Positions 11,607 to 21,009 of a DNA stretch of 64,000 nucleotides are shown one piece after another; positions within the stretch are counted from its first letter, which is position 1, and each line of letters begins with the position of its first letter. Source of the DNA: Kitagawia praeruptora (taxonomy: Eukaryota > Streptophyta > Magnoliopsida > Apiales > Apiaceae); NCBI GenBank assembly GCA_037693485.1, contig CM075350.1, positions 117,491,001-117,555,000 on the forward strand, in the 5' to 3' direction. The notes under the pieces are model-generated. The model was not told the DNA's origin and did not search any database. It saw only the letters and a program-made list of their open reading frames with translations. The translations under genes and the position numbers were made by a program.

Positions 11607-13409
11607 GTGACAACAATGGTACAATCTCAGAGTCCAAAAGAAGAACAGTTCACACCTGGTCAAACTCTGTCAACCATTCCTGAGGATGATGTGTATGTGG
11701 AACAGGATGAAGATGCTGCTAATCTGTTTCATGAACTTGACACTGGGGATGGTCGTGTTCTTAAACTGTTTCATAAAGACAAAAGAGTTCAACAGTATCA
11801 TGCTGAGAAGGCACTTATCTTAACCACTGGAGAGATTCCAAACATGACTACTGATGAGTTCTTAAAAGAACAGAACATGATTCTTGAAGAGATTGCAAAA
11901 CAAAATGAAGCTCCTGCTGCAAGAAGAGGAAGAGGCAGAGGAGGAAGATACAGAGGTAGAGGAAGAATACCTGCTCAAACAAGTACAAGGCAAACAAGAT
12001 CTAGTGGAATCAAATTAAAAGATGTTTCTGAAAATGAAAAGAAGAAAACTCCACTATCTCTTGTACTGACTCCGAATAACAGATTCAATGCTCCTGAAGA
12101 AATTGAAGAGGAGATATTGCCTTTAAAAAGAAAGAGCAAGGTTGCTGTTCAATCTACTGTATCTAATGAGAAGTCAGTTTTTGGTTCAATTCCTGATGTT
12201 GTCTCTGATTCTGGAGAAGCTGAAATTTTAAAAGAACTTAAGATTATGATTCTTAAGGTTGTGGTTGAATTTCACAATATGGAAGTTATTGAAGATACAC
12301 TGAAGTATGAGCAAGAGAACTTCAGAAGATTTGAAAGAGAAAGTGAAATCAGAGCTAAAGCAAGAGAAGCAGAAAGGATAACAACCAGAGATTACTTGAA
12401 AAATGTTCATAAATCTAACAGGAAGTTATGGTATGATAAAAGTAAATCTGTTCCTGAACATCAGCAGTATTATCCAACAGATGAGAAGAAGAAGAGTAAG
12501 AAAAAGGAGAAGAATGAGTGTGATTATAGGAAACTGATTGTTTTCAAATTTGCAGGACTGATAACAGAGTCTTCTTTGATTAATGAATCTTTATCGATTG
12601 TTAAATCAAAGTCTACTGCATTTATTGCTGAAAATCCACCAAAATGGGTAAGTATGCAATCTGGTTTGAAGGGATTGGAACCTGGAACAAGAGGAGGTAT
12701 TGGGTATAATAATGCACAGGTTGTTTTCATTGTACAAACTGATCAACATGCTCTAGTTGACAAGATTGGTGATGAGTTAACTGTTAATCATCTCTGGAAA
12801 CTTGAAGCTGTTGCTATCATTGCTGATTGTCATGCTGGTGCTAAGAAAGTAGAAAAGATGTTGTACTTCATGAAAGACAGAAGTGTAAAGAAGATTGCTA
12901 TTCATGAGTTGTTGTGCAAATCTGCAAAAGAGCTGAAATATGTTCTGTACCTGCTCAGAAGTAAAAGAATCAATGTTAAAGAAAGAGAAGTCTACTACAA
13001 TTGGTTTGTTATGATTTACAGGACAATCAGACAAAGATTTATGGATGGAGGAACAAGGTATGATGGCAATTATATTCCTATGTACTTAAATTTAAGAGGC
13101 ATAGAGGTTGAAATGAAGAAAGGTACTGCTGTTAGAGAAGAGTATCTAGGCATGAAACAATTGTCTCTTAATCCAGATGGGAAGGAGATTGCTTATGTGT
13201 TGCTAGGTGATTTAGATCTTCCAAGAAGCTCAATTCAGAATCTCAGGGCATCTATCTATCAGATTAATGAGGAAGATGAAGGACTCAAAAATCTGAAGAA
13301 GAAACTGATTCAAATTCTTGAAAGCAAGGAAGAAGAATTGATATCTGACTTCTTGAAGATGAATCTGTTTTATCAAAGAATTTCTGAAACTATTCCTGAT
13401 GAATTTTAG
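11607..13409 (+). pseudogene. Copia-1 extra ORF, C-terminal segment (600 codons open)
   Basis: This is the longest undamaged part of the extra gene. Near its start is an arginine/glycine-rich box (ARRGRGRGGRYRGRGRIP, about 11930-11990), a common RNA- or nucleic-acid-binding motif. A Lys/Glu-rich region with coiled-coil character follows, then about 290 residues of globular composition containing GIGYNNAQVVFIVQTD and YYNWFVMIYRTIRQRF. I recognise no domain family in this C-terminal region. It ends 67 bp before the polypurine tract. No hydrophobic stretch long enough for a membrane anchor is present. The C-terminal part does not obviously match the copia-2 extra ORF, although the N-terminal domains do. 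Confidence 0.65.
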
Positions 13410-13476
13410 AAGGTATTTTGTTTTGAGTTTTTGACATCTTTGAATCAAGGAATTTGTGCTTTATTTCACAAAGAAC

Positions 13477-13490
13477 AAATTGGGGGAGAT
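13477..13490 (+). other. Polypurine tract of copia-1
   Basis: AAATTGGGGGAGAT lies directly before the LTR start at 13491. Copia-2 has the identical 14 bases before its 3' LTR, supporting both as PPTs and the close relation of the two elements. Confidence 0.85.
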
Positions 13491-13991
13491 TGTTAGATAT
13501 TGATTCAAGTGATGATCAGGATCTGAGCATTACTGATCAGATACTGATGCTGACGTCATCAGTAATGCAACGTCAGTATTGGATTACGATCAGGACTAGA
13601 AGCTGGTCAGTATTTTGTGAAGATTCTCATCAGACCAGAGATCAAGGAAGATTGATATGTCGGTTCCTAGATTATAGGAATGCAGCTATCATACAAGATA
13701 TGCATTCAGAGATATATGTAATTGATTTAGAATATCTTGTAATTGATAGTGTAACTGTGTATGCTATATAAACACAGTTTAGGTTTTACATTATGGTAAT
13801 CGCTTACACGAGTTATCTTGTAACCTAGCAGCTCTTAAGAACATAAGAATTTCTTAAGAGAGTTTTGTAACAGTTTATATCAGAATTAATAAAGCTGTTA
13901 TTGATTCATACTTGTGTTATTTCTGTTTAAGTCGAAAATCTTATACAATTGTATTCAACCCCCTTCTACAATTGTTATTTACTGGGCAACA
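13491..13991 (+). mobile_element. 3' LTR of copia-1 (501 bp)
   Basis: It starts TGTTAGATAT right after the PPT and ends CTGGGCAACA. Copia-2's LTR starts TGTTAGGAAT and ends TGGGAATAACA, with a similar TTGTATTCAACCC block near the end. The first 130 bp are dense in ATCAG/CTGAT and CTGACGTCA-type inverted motifs. The TATA box is at 13764-13773 and AATAAA at 13888-13893. The matching 5' LTR is outside the window, so LTR divergence and the TSD cannot be read. Confidence 0.8.
13764..13773 (+). promoter_or_regulatory. TATA box in copia-1 LTR
   Basis: CTATATAAAC, about 275 bp into the LTR and about 120 bp before an AATAAA poly(A) signal at 13888-13893, is consistent with the U3/R arrangement of a copia LTR. 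Confidence 0.6.
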
Positions 13992-14739
13992 GTTTTCAAG
14001 TCAACATGAAGTTTCAACCTTTGGATCTTAATTGGAGGTTCATGACCCCCTCAAGTTTGGCATTCATAACTAACCTTGGCCTTCATGGCTAATCTTGGCC
14101 TTCATGGCTAACAGCTTCTGTTCTTCAACCTAGGATTCGGGGTTGATTCCTCGATTTTGATTCCGATAAATGCAATCTCGTTGGCTTCTTGCCTTTTAAA
14201 CTTCTGAGACGATAGCTTGCTTGAACTTCTTAATCCTTGCTTAAGGTTATCTATTGGCCTTCATCCTTGGATCCTTAATCCAAGTACTTAATAAGTATTG
14301 AAGAGTAGCTAGTCCTTAACATCCTCGGCCTTTCATGGCTTTGACTGTTGCATATGGCTTTTATCTTCTTTTCTTTTATCCAGGGTCCTTTACAGACTTA
14401 AAATCTTACTTGGTTGCGTTGTAACCCAACTCTTGACCCTTCAGGATCTTCACCTATGCATTTGTTTGTTTTCCATTCATGTGTTCTTTTATTTTCGGTA
14501 CTCGGTCATCCTTCACTTGCACTCATCGGGTGCTCGGCACATAAATAAAATCACTCAATCAATGAATGGAAATCAAACTTGCATTAATAACTTGAAATGG
14601 GTTCAACCCTTACATAGAGTACTACTGTCCTACTCGGAGCAACATGCTCTGCAATGGTTTCAATGAACCTTAATTCTGCTTCTACTAGATGAAGCTAAGT
14701 CCTACTAGGATAACTTGAGCCCATCGGGGCATTGCAAGA
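13992..14739 (-). other. Non-coding remnant of the Tat-like element
   Basis: No supported gene. A 21-bp direct repeat (CTTGGCCTTCATGGCTAA type) is present twice around 14072-14115, and two GGCCTTCAT/CCTTTCATGGCT copies occur further on. The left edge is the copia-1 insertion point. Confidence 0.4.
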
Positions 14740-15009
14740 CTAGGCCTGCATCACTTGATTTTGTTTCACTTGATTTTGTTTTTGATGTTCCATCAAAATA
14801 GAGCGCCCACCATTCCTTCTAGTCTCATCATTCTTATTCTGAAGTTCACTTCCTGCTTGGGGTACTACTTCCTGCCCCCCGACTTCTTGGTTGCCAATGG
14901 TACATTCAACCACGAAGTCAGTTAATGCCTTAGCCTCAATGGCTATCCAAGGCTTCTGTGTGATGTCCTTTTTGGTGTTCCTTTCTTCTGCGGACATCCA
15001 TGTCTTCAA
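14740..15009 (-). pseudogene. RNase H-region remnant of the Tat-like element
   Basis: The short frame contains WIAIEAKALTDFVVECTI. This corresponds to the segment downstream of RNase H in Tat-lineage pol, usually of the form (K/E)AQALADF(V/L)VE. It comes almost directly after a protease/RT linker recognisable from VLPIEDMDVR in another frame at about 15030-14990. About 1.5 kb of RT and RNase H coding sequence has therefore been deleted between them. The rest is polar low-complexity sequence. Confidence 0.55.
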
Positions 15010-15099
15010 TTGGAAGGACTTGCCCCCCCGACTCTATTAGGCCTTAACGAGGCTACATAACAGCTTCGTGCCATCTTTCGATCACCTTTATGTTCTCTA

Positions 15100-15638
15100 A
15101 CGCCATTCCTGGTTGGGAACTTGATCTTCATATGATACGTTGAGGCAACAGCCTTAATGCATGAAGTCCAGTCCTTCCGAGGATAGCGTTGTACGTTGAA
15201 ACCGCCTTGATTACCAAGAAGTTCAACATCTGAATGGCCTCATGGGCTCATGTCCAATAGTTACAGGCAACTGAATATTCCCTTCAACTTTGGATTCTAC
15301 TCCATTAAATCTATATATAGGCATGTTATTGGGGTCAACTGAAAATCAACGTACCCCATCTTCACAAATGCATCATGAAATAGAATGTCAATGAAAGCTC
15401 CATTGTCTATCAAGACTCGCTTCACCTTCGAGTTTCCAATCACAGGAATTATGACCAACGGGTCATCATGGGGGAACTTCAGCCCTTCAAGGTTTGAATC
15501 ATTAAAACCAATTGCTATTTCAGTCCTAGCACGCTTCGGGGCCTCTCCCACAATGTGTATCACTTCTCTGGCATAAGCCTTCCGAGAATTCTTTGTTGTG
15601 TCGGCCGCAGTCGGGCCTCCTGAGATCATGTTGATCAC
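15100..15638 (-). pseudogene. Retroviral-type aspartic protease of the Tat-like element
   Basis: The open part (15297-15638) holds KRVLIDNGAFIDILFHDAFVKMGY. The catalytic triad position reads D-N-G; Tat-lineage proteases often have D-N-G or D-G-G there. After the stop near 15297 the frame is recognisable but broken to about 15100, ending in a stretch like the usual LHA(L)RAVASTYHMKIKFPTRNG protease tail. It would cut the Gag-Pol precursor. It follows gag in the same frame, as expected of one polyprotein. Confidence 0.65.
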
Positions 15639-15639
15639 T

Positions 15640-17398
15640 GGCCCTCGGGGTTGTGGGTTGCGATCTTGAGCGCCATCCCTTCTACTATTTCTAATTTGAT
15701 TACCACGATCTTCACTCTTAGTGAAGCGGATCAGTTTCCCTCTATGGATTAAAAACTCGATCTCATCTTTGAGTTATTTGCAATCATCAGTGTCATGCCC
15801 CACATCTCGGTGGAACCTACAGTATTGATCCTTGTTTCTTTTCGCGAGATCACCCCTAAGTGGCTTCGGCCATCAAAAATCTTTGTCCTTCTCAATATCT
15901 AGGAAGATTTGACTCCTTGGAGCATTGAACTTCGCATAATCAGAAAATCTTAGTCCTAAACCCTTCTTTGGTGGCGGCTCAGAGTCCTTGCTAGTCCTGG
16001 GATACTTGTCCCTAGCGTCGTACTCTTGTTCTTGTTTTCGCTTCTTAGCGTCATTGGAACCCTTGTCATTGTCTCCAGCAGCTTCTTTCTTCATGCTATC
16101 CTCCGCCTTGATATACTTGTCGGCCCTTCGTTGGAGCTCGACCATGTTTTCAGGAGGATGCTTTGCCAAAGACCTCTTGAAGAAAAGAACAGTGGTTCCG
16201 TGTTCCAAGGCTACCATGGCCACCTTATTTTCCAAATCAGTGATATTCAATGTCTCCTTGGTGAATCGCTTGAGATAATCCCTTAGATTCTCATTCTTCC
16301 CTTGCACCACATACATGAGGGATGAAGAACTTTTCTCATGAACTCTTCCACTAATGAATTGGCTGACAAAGGCAGCGCTCACCTCCTTAAAAGAGCTAAC
16401 CAAATTTGCAGGTAGTCGACTAGACCACCTTTGAGCCATGCCCGACAGGGTTTGAGGGAATGCCCTACACTTTAAGGCGTCACTTGCAGATTGCAGTAGC
16501 AGTGCATTCGAGAACGTCTTGACATGATTTGCGGGATCGCCCGTTCCATCATAAACCTTGATCGTCGGCATCTTGAACTTCTTTGAGATGCAAGCATTCA
16601 TCACCTCCTCAGTAAAGTAAACAGAGGTGTGGGATCATCAGGATCCCCAAGTGGTATCAGATCCTTGGGGTTGCTCATGGGGGTTTCCACCCTTGTTTTT
16701 TTAGTTGGGGCATTAACCCTTCTTTGTCTCCTTGGCGGCCTCTCCAAATTTATGACGGGAATCCTTCCTGCGATTGGAGGAGGTCGATTTAGACTTTGCC
16801 TTGCTTGCTCTCTAGCAATATCATCCTTCAACCTTTGGATCTCAGCTTCATGAGCCTTAATCCTTTCCTCAGCCGTTTGTGGAGGTCCATCATGGATTCT
16901 TTGGATCCTTCTTCGAGGTTCCCTACTAGCACGTCGCCTCCTTGGGGCTTCTTCTCGATCATCGTCGTCATCCTCATATGTTGAATCAGTAGTATAGGGG
17001 CCAGAGTAGTCAAGATGCTCTCGATCTCGGATCTGTAAGGCATGACCGCTTGGTCCAAGTTCTCGACTAGGGGGATATATAGTTAGGCAACCCATACATC
17101 GGGTTGGTATTCACGGGGAGATCCGTAGTATGGATCTGTACCCCAGGTGGTAGGGGGTGGTTAGGGTTAACCAGAGGAGAGACCACCATCTGGAGAACCA
17201 CAGGCAGCGTACTCCAAGCAGGGGGATTCGTCCCTGGAGGCTGAGAAACTTGAGTTTGGGGGATCGTCCCTTGTTCAAAGGTGGTTGTCTCAGAGGTGAG
17301 AGGCGGAGCAGAGCTGATTGGTAAAGCCTCGGTAGAGCTTGGTGCAGTTCTTCGTGTGTTAACCAGGGTTGATGCTTTCTTCCCACAGACGGCGCCAA
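15640..17398 (-). pseudogene. Gag of the Tat-like Ty3/gypsy element
   Basis: The gag frame starts just inside the PBS and runs leftward in three frames. The N-terminal Pro/Thr/Ser-rich part is at 17390-17100. An Asp/Arg-rich part with an RIKAHEAEIQRLKDDIAREQ helix follows (17095-16601). The retrotransposon gag core (PF03732 type) with MPTIKVYDGTGDPANHVKTF and GMAQRWSSRLPANLVSSFKE is at 16604-15873. After a TGA at 15870-15872 the frame continues into the C-terminal zinc-binding-like part (CRFHRDVGHDTDDC), with a further in-frame TAA. Frameshifts lie near 17090 and 16605. It would encode the virus-like particle shell; this copy cannot. Confidence 0.75.
17382..17398 (-). other. Primer-binding site of the Tat-like element
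   Basis: Minus-strand TTTGGCGCCGTCTGTGGGA directly follows the LTR end (CACAACA). TGGCGCC-type PBS sequences are characteristic of plant Tat/Ogre-lineage gypsy elements and differ from the initiator-Met PBS of the other elements here. Confidence 0.75.
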
Positions 17399-17399
17399 A

Positions 17400-17992
17400 T
17401 GTTGTGGAATAAAAACTAGGTTACGAATCCGTATTTAATGCTAGGGTTCGGGAGCTTCGTGCTTTAATGGTTGTTTCCGTGTTCGAGACTAATCGGTCCT
17501 CACAGAGTGCCTACATATCTCGTATTGAGAATCAAGCCAAGACGTAGTCTAGGTGATGGTGCCCTCGAGGCTATGGCGACGAGAGCTCACCTAGGACGCA
17601 GTGGCTTCTATGTCCTTATTCGAGGATTAAGCCGAAAACGTAGTTCTGAGAATGAGGGGTCAGACCCTTTATATAGGCTGAGAAGCCTTAGAATTATGGT
17701 AGGAGTAGGTGCCTTGGTGGGCAAGCCACCGCCTCAAGGAAGGTTCTAGACCCCTTCCTTGTAGGAATCAGTTTCCATGTTGAAATATGTATCTTGGAGG
17801 CTAAGTCAGGCAAGAGTTATATCCTTGTTTGACTCTTATTTGCTGAGCTGTTTATTACCCCTAATATTAATTACGAAATTAATATTATAAATAGGGTTTG
17901 GGCCCATCTGGTGGGCCCCACGTTTGGACCGTTTTAGGTCTAATTAATGCCACATTAAATGTGTCTTTAGGGCTTACTTTTAGCCCATATCA
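17400..17992 (-). mobile_element. 5' LTR of the Tat-like element (593 bp)
   Basis: On the minus strand it starts TGATATGGGC at 17992 and ends TTCCACAACA at 17400, next to the PBS. The presumed 5-bp target copy is CTAGA at 17993-17997; its partner is outside the window. The right end lies only a few bases from the left arm of a foldback MITE. Confidence 0.7.
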
Positions 17993-18000
17993 CTAGAGAT

Positions 18001-18248
18001 CCCAAAAATTGTCCACAAAAATTCCCAAATTAATATGTGTCACCATATGATTGATTATATTCGTAATAATAATAATGCCCCCATGTATACACATCAATTC
18101 ACCAAAAAATCTACAAATATGAGTTGTCAAGATTTAATTAGTCAATTTATGTGCATGCATGGAGGGGGCATTATTATTATTATTACGAATATAACCAATC
18201 ATATGGTGACACATATTAATTTGGAGATTTTTTGGATAATTTTTGGGG
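18001..18248. mobile_element. Foldback MITE with about 85-bp inverted arms
   Basis: The left arm 18001-18085 (CCCAAAAATTGTCC through a run of ATT/AAT to GCCCCC) is repeated inverted at 18157-18248, with few mismatches, around a loop of about 70 bp. There is no coding capacity. The left end abuts the Tat-like LTR target site, so the gypsy element probably inserted into the outer left arm or beside it. Confidence 0.75.
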
Positions 18249-18511
18249 TTTTTAACATTATTTTTTAGTAAAATAACATATTTTTCCATTTTACCCTTGC
18301 CAAATAAGCTGAAAATCATCTCCAGCCACTTTTTTGAAAGGGAAAAGGCAAGTCTAGCCACCATTTTGTAAAAATGAAAATCTGGTCACTTTTTTGAAAA
18401 GGAGTGTAAAATCTGGCCACTTTTTTGCAATTAACTCTAATATTAAATACACTCCTTCATTTTTAGCAAACAATTAAAAAATGTACTCCTTCTTCAAATA
18501 TTAGTATTAAA
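18249..18511. other. AT-rich spacer with short repeats
   Basis: No gene seen. The stretch has three copies of a TCTGGCCACTTTTTTG-like motif (18350-18430) and two ACTCCTTC repeats, then reaches the Helitron 3' end at 18512. Confidence 0.4.
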
Positions 18512-19375
18512 CTAGCTTATTACCCGTGCAACGCACAATTCCTTTTCTAATATTTATAAAATTTAATATTTGTGTTTAATCTTAAATACTTAAAATTTGA
18601 TTTGAAAGATTTTACAACCCACATAAATTAAAACTACGCAGAAAAAAAAAAGAGAGAAGAAATTGACGATGATTTTACATTGAAAATTCTATTCGAATTA
18701 GAAAATCTACTTATATTCGTTTTTATAATCAAAATACACTTCTTATTATTTGAAAATAATTTTACTAAAAATCAAATACAGTTTTAATAATAAGTGTAAG
18801 AGGTAATTTATCCAAAATTTTGGTAATAGGTAGTTTGGTCCTCAATATGATAAAATAAATAAGAACCGTTAGATTTTAAAATAAATAGATGAAAATCGTA
18901 AGATCTAGAAAAAAAGTATTTTATATATTAATATATAAACTGAAATGTGTTTTTATATTGAACTACGAAAAAGTGCATGTCAATTATATAAATTCTTTAT
19001 TATAATACCTGAATCTACCCAAGTACACAGTTAGATGCAGTTATCCAATCAGAAAATTATGAATTATTTTAGAACCAATCAGAGGTCATTCCTAAATTTT
19101 AGACCGATTATATTATATTAAAAAAATTTCGTTATTTACCATTCTTATTCTATTATACAAAACATGGTTAATTAATAATTCTAATTTAAATATAGTAAAT
19201 AGTAATGCCTTGATTTAACATATCCATATATTATATTTCTTTTTATTATCAAAAAATATTTATACCAAACAAATATTTTAAAATAAAATCAATTAGTATC
19301 ATGAAAATATGTAATATTAAGCGATTTCCACTCTTTTGATTTACAATTAATCATAGTTTCATTATTATATAGAGA
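18512..19375 (-). mobile_element. Non-autonomous Helitron (864 bp)
   Basis: On the minus strand it starts TCTCTATATAATAATG at 19375 after an A and ends CTAG at 18512 before a T, the A|T insertion preference of Helitrons. Eleven bases inside the 3' end lies a hairpin (GTGC-GTT-GCAC, 18522-18540), as the family requires. There is no Rep/helicase ORF. AT content is very high. Confidence 0.6.
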
Positions 19376-19491
19376 TATTTACAGAAATACATAAGATTTT
19401 AACAATTCTTTCCAATTTTACTACCATCCAACTATCATTTCACTTCTATAAAATCATTTTTTTCAAAAATACTACCTCATTATAATTTTAT
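19376..19491. other. AT-rich spacer
   Basis: No feature supported beyond an AAAATACTACCTC stretch that resembles the edge of the adjacent palindromic element. Confidence 0.3.
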
Positions 19492-19642
19492 GTTTTCAAT
19501 ATTCCAAAAATACTACCTTCCTCAATTGCAACTTTTGCAACCTCATTTGCAACTTCGATGCTACAAATTTCTGATTGCAAGTTCCGGGGTTCAGATGTCA
19601 TTTTCGACCACTTTTTTGGAATATATATATATATATATATAT

Positions 19643-19976
19643 GGTCTTACTCAAATAGAAATCAAATTAAAATAGAAACTAAACCCTAATCTAATATTTA
19701 AAGCTAATCTAATGACCAAACTAGGGGGACCCCAATACAAAAAGTTCATAATATTCTAGGCTCCATCCAGCAAAAAAAAAATATTGTTCACTGCTGACGT
19801 GGCAGTGACGTCAGCGTGAAGAGTATTTTTTTTTTTTTTCCTAGATGGAGCCAATAATTTTAAACACTTTTTGTGCAGGTGCCCCTGGCGGGGCCATTAG
19901 AATGAATGAAATAGAATTTATTTAATGTTAGTTTCTAGTTTCTATTTAAGAGTTGGTTTCTATTTGATACTTTGCC
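19643..19976. mobile_element. MITE A inserted in a (TA)n microsatellite
   Basis: This 334-bp element is flanked by (TA)n at 19620-19642 and 19977-19997. Its ends are imperfect inverted repeats with TCAAATAGAAA and AAATAGAAACTA on both sides. It contains a further inner inverted repeat (CTAGGCTCCATCCAG against CTAGATGGAGCC) and the palindrome TGACGTGGCAGTGACGTCA near 19800. No coding capacity. Confidence 0.6.
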
Positions 19977-19997
19977 TATATATATATATATATATAT

Positions 19998-20391
19998 GCC
20001 AAGGTTCTAAAGAGAACATGCTTAAAAAGAGAACGAGAGAACATCTCAAAAAAATTAATTTAAAAATTGTAAATATTCTTGGATGCATTTTATGCTTCTC
20101 AAACTTGAATAATTTTTTGTGGGAAAAAATATTTATGGGAATTTTGTTTTTTTAATCTCTTTTAGAATCTCACAAATTTTTAAGAATCTCTTTTAGAATC
20201 TCACAAATTTTGAAGAATCTCTTTTAGAATCTCACAAATAGTTTTTACACATGTATTTGTTGTTCATAATTGTATTTTTTAGAATTGTATTAATGATATA
20301 AACATATTTATAATTGTTTTGAATTTTAAAAGTCAATATTTTAAGTTGTTCTCTCGTTCTCTTTTTAAGCATGTTCTCTCTAGAGCCTTAC
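19998..20391. mobile_element. MITE B inserted in a (TA)n microsatellite
   Basis: This 394-bp element is flanked by (TA)n at 19977-19997 and 20392-20408. Terminal inverted repeats of about 45 bp share AGAGAACATGCTTAAAAAGA and GAACGAGAGAAC. Inside are three tandem copies of a roughly 31-bp unit (AATCTCTTTTAGAATCTCAC type, 20153-20240). Position and flanks resemble the microsatellite-targeting Micron class described in rice. Confidence 0.65.
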
Positions 20392-21009
20392 TATATATAT
20401 ATATATATTCCAAAAAACTGGTCGAAAATGACATCTGAAAACTGGAACTTGCAATCAGAAATTCGTAGCATCTCAGTTGCAAATGAGGTTGCAAGGCCCC
20501 GCTAGGGGCACTCATAGGTGGATTTGGGTTGCAAGGCCCCGCAAGTGGCACTCATAATTGGTGGATTTCTGATTTGCAACTTTCAGTTTTCAGTTGCAAC
20601 TTTTGCAACTGAGGTTTGCAACCTCAGTTGCAACTTTTGCAACCTCAATTGCAACTTTTGCAACCTAGCTAGGTTGCAACTTTTGCAAACCTCAGTTGCA
20701 ACTTTTGCAACCTCAGTTGCAACTGAGGTTTGCAACCTCAGTTGCAACTTTTGCAACTGAAAACTGAAAGTTGCAAATCCGAATTCCACCAATTATGAGT
20801 GCCCCTGGCGGGGCCTTGCAACCCAAATCCACCAATTATGAGCGCCCCTGACGGGGCCTAGCAACCTCATTTGCAACTGAGATGCTACGAATTTCTGATT
20901 TCAAGTTCCGGGGTTCAGAACTTGCAATCAGAAATTGTAGCATCGAAGTTGCAAATGAGGTTGCAAAAGTTGCAATTGAGGAAGGTAGTATTTTTGGAAT
21001 TTTGAAAAC

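Larger units (their letters stand above)
8242..13409 (+). pseudogene. Copia-1 giant extra ORF downstream of pol (about 1,700 codons, broken)
   Basis: A sense-strand gene fills the space between pol and the polypurine tract. It is read as open segments 8242-8925, 8834-9136, 9224-10894, 11116-11535 and 11607-13409. They are separated by a frameshift near 8880, in-frame stops at 9134-9136 and 10892-10894, a frameshift near 11100, and a 59-bp tandem duplication at 11428-11545. Layout: an N-terminal domain of about 290 residues also present in copia-2; a long Ser/Thr/Pro/Asp-rich middle with basic clusters resembling nuclear localisation signals; a predicted coiled-coil stretch; an RGG-like box; and a C-terminal globular region. 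No signal peptide or transmembrane helix is visible, so this does not look like an envelope protein. Sireviruses are known for an extra ORF in this position. The function is unknown. Confidence 0.75.
13992..17992 (-). mobile_element. Tat-lineage-like Ty3/gypsy element, RT-deleted, right part
   Basis: Minus-strand order from the right: LTR 17400-17992, PBS about 17382-17398, gag 17398-15640, protease 15638-15100, then a fragment from the RNase H region at 15009-14740, then non-coding sequence to 13992 where copia-1 is inserted. The whole reverse transcriptase and the start of RNase H are missing. The integrase region and 3' LTR would be on the far side of copia-1, outside the window. An element limited to gag and protease fits the non-autonomous class that relies on other elements for reverse transcription. 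Confidence 0.7.
19492..21009. mobile_element. Large nested palindromic (foldback) element rich in TTGCAA
   Basis: Outer arms 19492-19587 and 20918-21009 are inverted copies of each other (TTTTCAA..ATTCCAAAAATACTACC). A second inverted pairing joins 19587-19621 to 20409-20443, where two other elements are inserted. The inner region 20443-20900 is a palindrome of about 230 bp per arm centred on CCTAGCTAGG at 20665-20674. It is built largely from TTGCAAC/GTTGCAA units, plus blocks of GGCCCCGC(A/T)AGGGGCACTCAT-type sequence. No protein is encoded; the short frames through it are reiterated CNL peptides and not credible genes. Confidence 0.75.

Noticed and set aside
16026..17058. Plus-strand and alternate minus-strand ORFs over the Tat-like gag
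   Set aside because: They overlap the recognisable gag frame and lack protein-like composition.
20518..20792. Cysteine/asparagine-rich ORFs on both strands of the palindrome
   Set aside because: They are translations of reiterated TTGCAAC units and mirror each other on the two strands.
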